Below are positions 9,000-17,378 of a stretch of 64,000 nucleotides of DNA, one piece after another; the stretch's first letter is position 1; every line of letters starts with the position of its first letter. Both the position numbers and the translations under genes were made by a program. This DNA is from Sphingobacterium sp. (lineage in GTDB: Bacteria > Bacteroidota > Bacteroidia > Sphingobacteriales > Sphingobacteriaceae), in NCBI GenBank assembly GCA_031253985.1, contig JAIRVH010000109.1, positions 1-64,000 on the forward strand. The letters run 5' to 3'. The notes under the pieces are model-generated. The model saw only the letters and a program-made list of their open reading frames with translations, did not search any database and was not told the origin of the DNA.

Positions 9000-9855
9000 C
9001 TATTCGCGGTTTTTAGCGAGAAAGGCAGTCGGTGACATTCCTACCGCTTTGCTGAACAGCCGTGTGAAGTAGGAAAAGTCATCGTAGCCTAGTTCATCCG
9101 CAATCTCTTTCACTGACTTCCTGGAATGATAAAGCAACCGTTTGGCCTCCAATATAATCCGCTGCTGAATATGGATAGAAACGGGTTTACCAGTCGTCAC
9201 CTTAACACATTCGTTGAGGTAGGAAGTCGATAGGTTTAAAAGTCCAGCGTAATCCCTTGGATTTTTAACTTTCTTATAATTCTTTTCCAATATTGTTTTA
9301 AACACTCATGTGATATCCTCAAATCGCGTATGATATACTGTCGGTTTTTCTAAAGCTAAATATTGTGAAATAACCAGCGTAATCAAGGTATTACAGCTTT
9401 CTTTTAAAATGGAATGATACAAAATCTCCGTTTTTTTTTCCAGACAATTTCATACATAATGCAACGGCGTCTGTTAGGGTATCAAGGTTCTCAGGCTTCA
9501 CAGGCAATATGTCTGCCGGGGTAAGATCTTCCAACAAGCTCAGATATCGTGCGCGGATGTTTTCTTCGGTAACGATCCAGGTACTGAGCAGTGCTTTGTC
9601 GAATGAGATCACGCGATGCACCTGATGGGGATTGATGTAGACAATGGCTGGGGCTTTAATGCAATAGGTTTGAAAATCAATTTCAATAGTTGTATTTCCT
9701 TTTTCCTGAATGATAAACGTATAGCCTCCATCGCGATGGGCTCGTTCAACTTCGGGGTCCGGTGATCCATGAAATGATTCACGCATCATCATAATACCCT
9801 TCGAAGTTTCTTCAGGCAATGTGTTAACAGGAATGTTTTTATCTTTTTTTCTCAT
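9000..9855 (-). pseudogene. AraC family regulator with two disabling lesions
   Basis: The N-terminal cupin-like sensor domain reads from ATG 9855 (HRDGGYTFIIQEKGNTTIEI; YINPHQVHRVISF). It leaves frame at a run of nine T at 9431-9439. The correct frame then continues as EILYHSILKESCNTLITLV but meets an in-frame TGA near 9301. After it, the HTH domain reads normally (SVKEIADELGYDDFSYFTRL). Repairing both lesions gives a normal AraC protein of about 285 residues. It sits upstream of the Tet(X)-like gene and may once have regulated it. Confidence 0.8.
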
Positions 9856-10361
9856 TATAAAACAGGCTTAATAATAACAATCTCTTGAAAAGAGAATACA
9901 ATTCCTCAATAAAAGTAAGCATTCTCATGCTACGTCTGCTGCAGTTTGCACAATTAAGGAACGCCTAAACCACCTTATTGTTTCTTCCAAAAAATTAATA
10001 TGCTAAACATCCACTACATATCAGATTAATTACACCAAAATACAGTTAATTTTATAGTGTATAAGACTATTTTATAATTCGTTCGGAGGCACTTATTATT
10101 TACTATAACTCCATCATTAGCTGTGAAATATAATTATTTAATGCGATGCACCCTACAATTGTATTGGCTTCGACATGGGGTTGAAAGTACGACGGGTTAC
10201 GGGAAACTGTATAAGCATATTGATATCAAAATTCCCCTACTGACTGATCACAATCCCAGCTATGAGAGGCAGGCTCCTCCCCTAGCTAAAAGTCGAAATC
10301 GCGCGCTCACGAATCTCCGAGATCCAATCCTGCCGCTTCCAATTTCTGCGAGTAACTTTAT
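9856..10361. other. Gene-poor gap with dispersed repeat copy B
   Basis: No intact gene was recognised. The stretch is AT-rich and contains copy B of the dispersed repeat near 10155-10215. The part nearest 10362 may continue the decayed IS481-like transposase, but frames are too broken to be sure. A forward 80-codon frame at 10123-10365 has no protein-like character. Confidence 0.35.
10155..10215. repeat. Dispersed repeat, copy B
   Basis: GGGTTGAAAGTA followed by GGGTTACGGGAAACTGTATAAG matches copy A (GGTTTGAAAGTA; GCGGGAAGCTATAAG), and the flanking CAATTGTATTGGCT also aligns. Similarity is clear but lower than between A and C. Confidence 0.45.
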
Positions 10362-10526
10362 TTAAGCAGTCGGTCTAGTTATACCACATCTTAAAAAGAC
10401 AATACCTGCATTACTGACGGACTCGTAAAGTTTTACCCATTCAAGACGCTTTTCTATCTCATTGTTTATTTTGTTGATTATGTTAGAATGTGGTGAAACT
10501 ACCGGTTCTACCATCATTTTAACATT
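10362..10526 (-). pseudogene. IS481-like transposase N-terminal remnant
   Basis: A minus-strand frame reads VVSPHSNIINKINNEIEKR, then LEWVKLYESVSNAGIVF and LRCGITRPTA before a TAA at 10362-10364. This is the N-terminal helix-turn-helix start seen in integrase-type (IS481/IS3-like) transposases, where RCGISRPT is followed by a long catalytic domain. Here the domain is gone. The exact IS family is inferred from remembered pattern. Confidence 0.5.
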
Positions 10527-10698
10527 AAGTTATTGAAAGGATCTATATGAATCCCACAGGTGAGCTGTCTGCGCCTAAGCAATAGATAAGTTTCCCGCTA
10601 TTATGACTAGTAAATGTGATATCATTTCACATAGATTAGCAGATGCATGCGGAAAGTTTAAATTACTTGAAAACTCCAGCATCGTGCTAAACTGCTCG

Positions 10699-11400
10699 TT
10701 ACCTGCCGTTTCTTATCTTCGCAACGTTTTTGTTCATATTGTGCCTAACGATATTTTTGAAAACAAACCTTTCAAAAGCATTTAATTTTTGTTGATGTTT
10801 TACGTAAAATTCGTCAGGTGTATCGAATAAACCAAAATCCTGATTGATCCCTTTGTCTTGAATAAACGTATTGTTTAAATTCCAGTCAATTGGTGGATTT
10901 TTAAAATTATCTGTGTAAGCTCCATAACCACAAAAAGTAGTTTTACAATCGCTATTTTTCTCTTGTAGCTTGGCTAAATATATTTTATCCAAAATCACAC
11001 CTTCTAAACAATACCATTGTTCATCGACCAATATTTCAACCCAACTATGCAGAATGTTTTTAGGCGAAAGTTTATACCAAATTCCCGTAATCGCTCCTTT
11101 TTGTAATGCTTTATCAATTGTAAATCCGTGAATACGATTCGGTATTTCGGTCGCTCTCAATAAAGCCATTAACAAGGTGGCTTTCGTGTTGCATTGTCCA
11201 TATCCGTCTTTTAAAACAGCTGATGCTGGAATGTTATCCGAAAGATTATAACCGAATTTTATTTCATCTCTTACAAAATTATAAATGGCTTTTATCCTTG
11301 AAATCATAGCAAGTTGATTCCATTCTCTCTCTTTGACTAATTTCTGAATCGAATCGTTAGAATAGTCAAGAATTTTAGTTTCTTTAAGGTAATTGTTCAT
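10699..11400 (-). CDS. Transglutaminase-like domain protein
   Basis: 233 residues. The transglutaminase/protease-like fold is shown by the Cys box GYGQCNTKATLLMALLRA (Cys70) and the His box ILHSWVEI (His118), with an acidic residue at about 133-138 in CLEGVILDK. No signal peptide is seen, so it is probably cytoplasmic. Family members can be proteases or transferases; the substrate is unknown. It starts 59 bp downstream of the AraC gene on the same strand, so the two may be co-transcribed. Confidence 0.85.
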   Translation of the reverse strand: MNNYLKETKILDYSNDSIQKLVKEREWNQLAMISRIKAIYNFVRDEIKFGYNLSDNIPASAVLKDGYGQCNTKATLLMALLRATEIPNRIHGFTIDKALQKGAITGIWYKLSPKNILHSWVEILVDEQWYCLEGVILDKIYLAKLQEKNSDCKTTFCGYGAYTDNFKNPPIDWNLNNTFIQDKGINQDFGLFDTPDEFYVKHQQKLNAFERFVFKNIVRHNMNKNVAKIRNGR

Positions 11401-11459
11401 ATCGCTTTTTTATACTACAAAGATGAACAGCAACAATAAAACAAACTTGTATAAAGTGG

Positions 11460-12236
11460 CTATTTTAACGATGATAAAAATTTGGGGGTAAGTCCAAATG
11501 TTTCTTTGAATGTTCTGCTGTAATGGGAACTATCTGTAAATCCAAACTGATGTGCAGTGTCGGTAATCGAATGTTCTTTTAAGTAAGGTAAGGACTCTAT
11601 GAGTTTATTCCAAAGTTGGTATCGTCTGAAATTAAGATAGGTTTTCTCTTTGAAAAGATGTAAAAAACGTGTTTCGGAAAGAAAACAAATATTCGCAATT
11701 TCTTTAAGCGATACAATTCGGTCAAAATTTTGTTCTAAATATTGAATTGCATTGTAAATTCTTTCGTCTTCAAAGTGATTTTTAAGTTCACATTCGCATC
11801 GGAAGTTTACTAAATAATTGTTAATCTTATTAGTCAAATTGATAAAGCTAGAACCATTTTGTAAATAATCTTCAAAAATTTCTACAAGTTGTTTAAAGTC
11901 TTCATCCACACTAGTAATCTTAATGTTTCTGTATTTATTGTATAATTGGTGACCTATACTGCTAATCGGGTTTATAAGAATAATCAACGAAGTTTCATTA
12001 CTTTTAAATTGGTGTAGTACATTGCTGTTAATGAAACAAGTTGAGTAAGAATTTTGGTTATCTTTCTCGTCTGTGATTTTAAATTTTCCCTGTGAAACAG
12101 CACTGATTTGCAATGCAAAATGTTTATGCGAAACATTGTCGTTAAACTTTCCAACGAACACTCCAATTGTTCTTTCGATATGTATTTTATTTTGAGCGGT
12201 ATCGTTCATTGAAATGGCTGGTAACGGGAAACGCAT
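11460..12236 (-). CDS. AraC family transcriptional regulator
   Basis: 258 residues. The N-terminal part is a cupin-like sensor (HKHFALQISAVSQGKFKI). The C-terminal double HTH covers about 160-256, with VSLKEIANICFLSETRFLHL and SITDTAHQFGFTDSSHYSRT. It lies upstream of the transglutaminase-like gene on the same strand. Effector and targets are unknown. The ATG at 12236 gives a normal family length. Confidence 0.88.
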   Translation of the reverse strand: MRFPLPAISMNDTAQNKIHIERTIGVFVGKFNDNVSHKHFALQISAVSQGKFKITDEKDNQNSYSTCFINSNVLHQFKSNETSLIILINPISSIGHQLYNKYRNIKITSVDEDFKQLVEIFEDYLQNGSSFINLTNKINNYLVNFRCECELKNHFEDERIYNAIQYLEQNFDRIVSLKEIANICFLSETRFLHLFKEKTYLNFRRYQLWNKLIESLPYLKEHSITDTAHQFGFTDSSHYSRTFKETFGLTPKFLSSLK

Positions 12237-12310
12237 TTGCGAAGGTAGCGGTAGTTTTTATTTTTTTAATGGTTTAGGTTATTTAAATTGCAATATATCA
12301 TGTCATTTTC

Positions 12311-12457
12311 GGGACTGTCCCACTAAGTGTGTAAATAAAAACTACGGATTTCAGTTATGTTCCTTATAACTGGACTCTTTTTTCAAATAAAGTTAAGAAC
12401 TTATTTTGGATAATAGCCCAGTTACGAATGGGCATTGTCCATTTTCTAGAGATTCTT
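12311..12457 (-). mobile_element. IS256 right-end remnant
   Basis: Starting with GGGACTGTCCCACTAAGTGT, this stretch matches the reverse complement of the right end of the complete IS256 copy (6194 downwards) nearly base for base, through the transposase C-terminal codons. Similarity stops after CTAGAGATT. It is a truncated second copy in the opposite orientation, with no left end and no identifiable target duplication. Confidence 0.85.
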
Positions 12458-12599
12458 GAAGTGCAGATTAGCAAGATCAATGACATCGGTTCTCCGTCAG
12501 TTTTCAGAAATAGAATCCCGTTCTTTGTTATCAACAAACAGCATCTTTGTAATCTCCTTCGAAAGTAATAAATAAGAAAGAGCTGTTAAAATAGAAACC

Positions 12600-12941
12600 T
12601 CATTTTGCTTTAATTTTATCTCTATGCTTTAGACCAAATTTAATTAAAGCATTGGCAACTTCCTCCGTTTCCTTAGCATATGCGGTAAGTGCATAAGAAA
12701 CAGTCACAGGTTTGGTGTTATTCACCGTTCTACTAACTAGCAAATTAACTTCTAATTCTTGAAGTTCCTTGGATAGAACTTTTGGGGATATTCCCTGAGC
12801 CGTTTCCTGCAAATCTTTAAACCGCATTGTTCCGTGTTTTTGCAAATTGTGCAGGATACAAAATTTCCATTTACCACTGAGCAATTCAATGCCATCTTTT
12901 AAAGCCAATATAGTTTCTTTATCAATATTTTTATTGCTCAT
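12600..12941 (-). CDS. HxlR family transcriptional regulator
   Basis: 113 residues with the HxlR winged helix: LLSGKWKFCILHNLQKHG, then FKDLQETAQGISPKVLSKEL and the wing VSRTVNNTKPVTVSYALTAY. It is divergent from the RibD-like reductase gene at 13030 with an 88-bp intergenic region. That region contains TTACTTTCCTAAAGGTAA, a dyad sharing the TTAC half-site seen before the other HxlR gene. Probably it controls the reductase and itself. Confidence 0.9.
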   Translation of the reverse strand: MSNKNIDKETILALKDGIELLSGKWKFCILHNLQKHGTMRFKDLQETAQGISPKVLSKELQELEVNLLVSRTVNNTKPVTVSYALTAYAKETEEVANALIKFGLKHRDKIKAK

Positions 12942-13029
12942 AAGATAGTTACTTTCCTAAAGGTAATGAATAGTATATATATATTGAATATCCAATAGTT
13001 TTGGTGAATAGAAATTTAAAGAAGATATT

Positions 13030-13539
13030 ATGAAAGTAACAGTAATCGCAAATATTTCGGCTAATGGAAGAATTTTGATATCCGATAACCCGCATCATAA
13101 ACTGCCACCGGCAGCAATGGAATTTTACGTAAAATTTGTAAGGCAGGTTGGAAATGTAGTGATAGGATTGAAAACATTTGAAAATTTTGTAAATTTTCCA
13201 GATCCAGTAAAAGAACACTTTAATGGAATAGAAATCATCATATTAGCCGATAAATCTTATACGGCTGACGGCTACAAGACTGTAGCAAGTCCCGAGGAGG
13301 CAATCGCATATATGTCTGCAAAAGGAGTGCGAGAAATAGCCGTTGGAGGCGGAGCGGGTACTTTCAACGCTTTTTTGGACAAGGATTTGGTTACCGATAT
13401 TTATTTTAACGTCAGCCCTATAATCACCGGAGCTGGAGCAATTTTAGCAAACAATGAGGAGTTAAGTTCAAAGTTCAGTTACAAAGGACAGAAGCTTAAA
13501 AACGGTTTTCTTCAATTGCATCTAACTAAAGAAGACTGA
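13030..13539 (+). CDS. Dihydrofolate reductase-fold (RibD C-terminal) protein
   Basis: 169 residues starting MKVTVIANISANGRI. The RibD_C/DHFR-like nucleotide-binding pattern is visible: VVIGLKTFENF at about 49, then VREIAVGGGAGTFNAFL at about 100 and DIYFNVSPIITGAG. Such stand-alone proteins are NADPH-dependent reductases of unknown substrate, not true DHFR. It is divergently paired with an HxlR regulator. Another RibD-like gene lies at 33223. Confidence 0.82.
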   Translation: MKVTVIANISANGRILISDNPHHKLPPAAMEFYVKFVRQVGNVVIGLKTFENFVNFPDPVKEHFNGIEIIILADKSYTADGYKTVASPEEAIAYMSAKGVREIAVGGGAGTFNAFLDKDLVTDIYFNVSPIITGAGAILANNEELSSKFSYKGQKLKNGFLQLHLTKED

Positions 13540-13661
13540 ATAACAACAGACCAAAAATGTCTTTCCAAAATAGTTGAATGACGGAAACAAATCCACTAAG
13601 ATTATTTATTTCCGATCTATATCTTTCAATTACATGGGATTAAAATAACAACTTAATCTAT

Positions 13662-13696
13662 AAAAAAAGCCCCCTTGGATGGTATCCAGGCGGCCA
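13662..13696 (-). terminator. Terminator of the Rpn-type gene
   Basis: On the minus strand GCCGCCTGGAT and ATCCAAGGGGGC form an imperfect hairpin around ACC, followed by seven T. It lies 25 bp past the stop of the 13721-14683 gene. Confidence 0.65.
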
Positions 13697-13720
13697 TAAC
13701 ACTTTATACCGTAATATGCT

Positions 13721-14683
13721 TTATTTGTCTTTTGCCATCTCTGCCTCGACCTGTTCTACAAACTCTACTGTAACGTTCGCTAGTTCGGCAATATCCGAAA
13801 TCGAAAACTTATTCAAGCACAAAAGTTTTTTAATCACCTCTGCTTTTCCTTCTGCCCTTCCTTCAGCTTTTCCTTCAGCTTTTCCTTCTGCCTTACCCTG
13901 AACTTTACCCTCCGCCATTGCTTTTTCGCGCGCTTGTTTCAGGAGTTCTTCCTGACTGCTTCGGATACTTTCCGCATCCCATTTATTCCTTAAACTTACG
14001 TTGTACATCTCTCGTTCCTCCGGTTTTAGTTTGCTATACTCTGCTAACTGAAATAGCTTTTCAAATATCGGCTTCCGCAGATATTTTGAAAGTCCCTTTA
14101 GCAAGGACATATTTTTGAGTATAAAAAGCCAACGATCTAAATCATTAACTAACTCTGCTTCAGCTTTAACAAAGTTAACCAATTCCACATAGATAAAGCC
14201 AAGATCTTCGTAAAATATTTTACCATGATCTCGATAACATAGACAAATATCGTGCAAAAAATACTGTCTCCCACCCGAATCAGGCATCCTAAAGCCATCC
14301 ATCAGCACAATGATATAGACTTCACTGATTGCATAGTTCCAAGCCCTTCGGTTGCCTTTGGGGGCCTGATCTGCAATCAATTTGCTGCTGTAGTAAAGCA
14401 TACGCTTTTTTAAATTAACCTGTGCCGTACGCTGCACTTCAATAATAAAATGTTCGCCATTATCTGCCGTACAGGTCAGATCAAAAATAACGGTACCGAT
14501 ATCCTCTGCATCCCCAACGTGCTCATTTTTATTATAATATAAATCGGCAATGACCTTTCGTCCTCTAAAGAGTTCGTTCAAGAAAGCGATGAGAAGATCT
14601 TTATTGGTATCTGACCCGAAAACTTTTTTAAATCCATAATCTGTCGTAATATCGATATATTTAGACTGTCTTAACTCACTCAT
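13721..14683 (-). CDS. Rpn family PD-(D/E)XK nuclease / transposase-like protein
   Basis: 320 residues. The start YIDITTDYGFKKVFG, the region TVIFDLTCTADNGEHFIIEV (Asp and Glu-x-Gln of the PD-(D/E)XK core near residues 69 and 80) and the block YYSSKLIADQAPKG define the Rpn/PDDEXK_2 family. E. coli Rpn proteins are nucleases that promote RecA-independent recombination. Residues about 256-281 are five AEGK-type repeats, which may vary in number. The protein looks complete. A decayed relative lies at 16607-17097. Confidence 0.88.
   Translation of the reverse strand: MSELRQSKYIDITTDYGFKKVFGSDTNKDLLIAFLNELFRGRKVIADLYYNKNEHVGDAEDIGTVIFDLTCTADNGEHFIIEVQRTAQVNLKKRMLYYSSKLIADQAPKGNRRAWNYAISEVYIIVLMDGFRMPDSGGRQYFLHDICLCYRDHGKIFYEDLGFIYVELVNFVKAEAELVNDLDRWLFILKNMSLLKGLSKYLRKPIFEKLFQLAEYSKLKPEEREMYNVSLRNKWDAESIRSSQEELLKQAREKAMAEGKVQGKAEGKAEGKAEGRAEGKAEVIKKLLCLNKFSISDIAELANVTVEFVEQVEAEMAKDK
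13841..13918. repeat. Tandem 12-bp repeats in the Rpn-type gene
   Basis: Four- or eight-residue units (AEGK, with QGK and AEGR variants) are repeated in tandem, encoded by CTTCAGCTTTTC-type 12-bp units on the plus strand. The linker lies between the nuclease domain and the C-terminal helices. Near-identical units could allow slippage without changing frame. Confidence 0.75.
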
Positions 14684-14769
14684 AATACATTGTTTTTAAA
14701 TTGGTTATCAATATAAAGATAAGTAAAAAAATATATTTATACTAACATTTTTAGTATAAATGTATTAAT

Positions 14770-15300
14770 ATCTGACTTTCGATGAACGAGCAGATGCAGT
14801 GATAACGGATGCTCCTAAAATGGTAAAATTGACATTCTTGTCAATAATGCCGGATTCTATAAACAAACTTCTGCACAAAAACTAGCTCCGATGACTGGAT
14901 GGAGATCCACAATGCAAATGTAGTATCTTATGTAAGAATGATTCAGCGTGTTCTACCTCAGATGAAAGAGCTTGGCTGGGGAAAAGGCCCATACACATCG
15001 GCGGGGATTGGATATACAAACGATCAGGGAGCGCCCCATTATAGTGCAATGCTGGCAGCACGTCATAACCTGGTGGTATCCTTGGCAAGAAAGCTAAAAG
15101 AAACGGGTATCACCACCTACGTAGTTTCTTACGGAACTGTGGAAGAGTGCTGAATAGCGCTGCAAGCAAAATGGTCGGGGTTCTAGCTTCTTTGAGAAAG
15201 AAAAAAAATGCAGTAAAGGATATTGTTCCCAATGATGTCGGAAGGTTCAACTTTGCAATGCTCCCAGGATTTGTTGATCAATCCTCTCCATAATAACGTT
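14770..15300 (+). pseudogene. Decayed SDR gene
   Basis: GKIDILVNNAGFYKQTSAQK is an SDR NNAG block. A frameshift near 14880 leads to SSDDWMEIHNANVVSYVRMI, another gives SAGIGYTNDQGAPHYSAML with the active-site Lys replaced, and then LAARHNLVVSLARKL follows. Beyond 15150 the frame breaks again and no C-terminal strand is clear. The Rossmann N-terminus is missing. At least two frameshifts and a damaged YxxxK motif make it a pseudogene. Confidence 0.75.
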
Positions 15301-15405
15301 TTCATATATGCCAAAATTGTTCAAACCTGCAATCTTTAACAGATCAGCTCTTTATTGTGATGCTCATGTAATAGCATCCCGCGCATAGCAGTTTTAATTA
15401 GGTAT

Positions 15406-15606
15406 TTATCCATACTTCGGCCTTTTCAATTGCTTGTACATTTCCTGCATCTTCATCCCATAACTGGTAGAGCGACCCTCAAAGAAATTTACATAACTCA
15501 CTCCTATATAGCTAAAGACAGTAGTATCGATGACAACATTAGAAGCTTCACTCGAAGAATTCCACTTTTTGGACACTATTAACAAAAAACTTCGCTCGGA
15601 CTTCAA
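15406..15606 (-). pseudogene. Coding tail remnant, related to 392-555
   Basis: The minus-strand frame carries VIDTTVFSYIGVSYVNFF, GRSTSYGMKMQEMYKQLKR and stops at 15406. Its core matches the remnant at 392-555. The first 15 or so codons overlap, in another frame, the end of the membrane-protein frame stopping at 15548, so the junction at about 15550 may be a recombination point. No family is recognised. Confidence 0.45.
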
Positions 15607-15900
15607 AATATAATTCTGATTCGTTTTTATCTAATGCCTCTACTCTAATGAGAACGGTAAAACTTGGATTTCCAAAGGGCATAAAAGGCCTAAAATGAAC
15701 TTGAGTTTTTCCTTTTGTCAATTTTCTAATTTCATAGTACTGCATCAGTTTATAATCCTTTTCTATCAGATAAAGTTCGATGTAATCTCCGAAAATTCTT
15801 TTGAGAAGACTCTTGCTTCTAAAGCTAATCAATATAAAAAACAATAAAAAAATACTATAGGAATCAATAAATCTATATATGTCATTAAATTTTTGATTTT
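15548..15900 (-). pseudogene. Frameshifted membrane-anchored small protein
   Basis: An ATG in the TAATG overlap at about 15882 begins MTYIDLLIPIVFF. After a one-base change in the adjacent T-runs, the frame continues as LLFFILISFRSKSLLKRIFG with about 90 further codons ending VQKVEFFE at 15548. Together they form one transmembrane helix at the N-terminus followed by a soluble beta-rich domain of about 90 residues. The start overlaps the stop of the preceding frame. No family is recognised. A homopolymer indel, real or a sequencing error, separates the halves. Confidence 0.45.
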
Positions 15901-16078
15901 TTGAAAAACTTATCCTTATGTTTATCGCTACCGTAAAAGAGGAACGCTGAGCTGATTTTAAATTGTAAAAAAGCTCCCAAAACCTTCCTTATCTCTACTT
16001 TGTGAGCCACTGCCTGATTTTTGAAGCTTATTAGTATAACCACATCCACATTCCAGAATTCCCCTCTTTAGATTAAGT
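15880..16078 (-). pseudogene. Frameshifted small Cys-containing protein
   Basis: On the minus strand, RGILECGCGYTNKLQKSGS is followed by SQSRDKEGFGSF. At a run of six T near 15970 the frame must shift to continue as LQFKISSAFLFYGSDKHKDK and FFKKSKI, ending in a TAA that overlaps the next gene's ATG. The CGCG element could belong to a metal-binding knuckle. No ATG start is visible, so the 5' end is missing. Function is unknown. Confidence 0.4.
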
Positions 16079-16132
16079 TAATTAAACTTCATGATATTGA
16101 CTTTCTACCTGGCGTGAACTAAATTTATTTGA

Positions 16133-16459
16133 TTATGCATCATTAATCGCATAATTATATAGTAATTTTGTCAGCTCTTCATTAGAAATCGCCTCATTTT
16201 GATCATTACCTGCTTCTTCAACAGTATCTAAGAAATAATAAAAATCAAATAAATTATAGTAATTGATTCCATGATCTGTATACTCTAAACGGCCTCCAGT
16301 CTTCTCAATTTCAAAAAATCTCAATTCATTGTCAATATCTAATGGCATCTCCATAAAAATACCGATCACTTCAGATTCCTCATTTAACAGCTCCAGACGG
16401 CAGAATTCTTCAAACGAACCACCATTCCTAAAAAAGTCGATTAACTCTACAAGTTTCAT
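16133..16459 (-). CDS. Small acidic hypothetical protein
   Basis: 108 residues starting MKLVELIDFFRNGGSFEEF, strongly acidic, with no signal peptide or membrane segment. Composition and the surrounding toxin-type debris suggest an immunity-like protein, but no family is recognised and no toxin partner is intact. Copy C of the dispersed repeat lies 80-130 bp upstream of its ATG, in the likely promoter region. Confidence 0.6.
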   Translation of the reverse strand: MKLVELIDFFRNGGSFEEFCRLELLNEESEVIGIFMEMPLDIDNELRFFEIEKTGGRLEYTDHGINYYNLFDFYYFLDTVEEAGNDQNEAISNEELTKLLYNYAINDA

Positions 16460-16538
16460 TTAACGTTGTTTTTATTTTATACCAAATTTAAAAGAATACT
16501 TGTAATAAGTTGCCGGCCCTATCTGAAAAGAAAAATAG

Positions 16539-16625
16539 GTTTACAACTATTAACTTTCAAGATTATTACAAATCGTTAAGGCTAAGGTATGACATTTAAA
16601 GAATAGTTACTTACGGGAAACAGTA
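16539..16625. repeat. Dispersed repeat, copy C
   Basis: GTTTACAACTATTAACTTTC and the next 30 bp match copy A at 551-601 with about five differences. The following TTACGGGAAACAGTA aligns with the end of copies A and B. It spans the space between the decayed Rpn gene and the small acidic gene. Confidence 0.55.
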
Positions 16626-17097
16626 GCTGATTTATGATCTCGCTCGTGTTTTAAATTTGCTTCGTATGACATTAGTTCCTCCTCCGTTAATTTACCTATC
16701 TCTCCTATCTCAAAGATAAGACCAAATATTTTATTAACAGGGGAAGCGAAATCATCTTATACCCCAATTAATCATAGAATATTTCTTTGGTCAATTTGTC
16801 ACACAGCGCGACATCATAAAAATAAGGACGCTCTATGCTACGGGTTACACCAGAACTTCCATTTGCATCCATATTAAACTCCAGAATACCGATAAAGTAA
16901 ACTTCCGGCAGGTAATATTCACTTCCCTTCTTTCCTCGCGCTAATTGCTTATTGATGAGACGCGAGGTATAATACAGTGCGCAGCCCTTAAAAAACTCCT
17001 GGAAGAGCTGCTGCATCTCGATGATGGAATTACTAAAATTTGCAAACGGGTTCGAATTTTTCGGACTTGAAGAAGTCACAGTGACGGAATAGGTCAA
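16607..17097 (-). pseudogene. Decayed Rpn-type nuclease gene
   Basis: The upper frame reads ALYYTSRLINKQLARGKKG, SEYYLPEVYFIGILEF and KEIFYD before a TAA at about 16768. After a frame change it resumes as ASPVNKIFGLIFEIGEIGKL and TEEELMSYEANLKHERDHK, and stops at 16607. Both blocks match the middle and end of Rpn/PDDEXK_2 proteins. The N-terminus with the nuclease core is lost, and the centre carries a stop plus a deletion. It differs from the intact copy at 13721. Confidence 0.75.
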
Positions 17098-17378
17098 TTT
17101 GGATTCGAAGAGTTTTTTCCTAATTCAGTTCAACTTGCGGGAGACGGATTTGGAAATTTTTGGATTTAGATGTTGAGAAAAATGGAAGTTGCGGAAGCGT
17201 GTTTTATGTTTGCCACGACATGCATAAGTATATTCCACGTCATAAGGAGAATCATGAGAAAAAAGCATTCTCCCCCCATCGATCGAATTGAAATTACACC
17301 AAGGAAAGCTCTACACATCGATTTTTATGCTCCTCTGGAACACTCCCTGCTACAGCCTTAGAATAAGCACATTTGTAG

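Noticed and set aside
10123..10365. 80-codon frame over repeat copy B
   Set aside because: Composition is random-like and part of it belongs to a dispersed repeat.
12458..12599. Short minus frame MLFVDNKERDSISEN
   Set aside because: Only 15 codons before a stop; too short to support a gene.
13716..13901. Plus-strand frame with repeated SALPSAFPSAFP
   Set aside because: It is the antisense of the AEGK repeats in the Rpn-type gene.
17170..17361. 63-codon plus frame near the decayed Rpn gene
   Set aside because: It has no start context and no recognisable domain; it is probably random.
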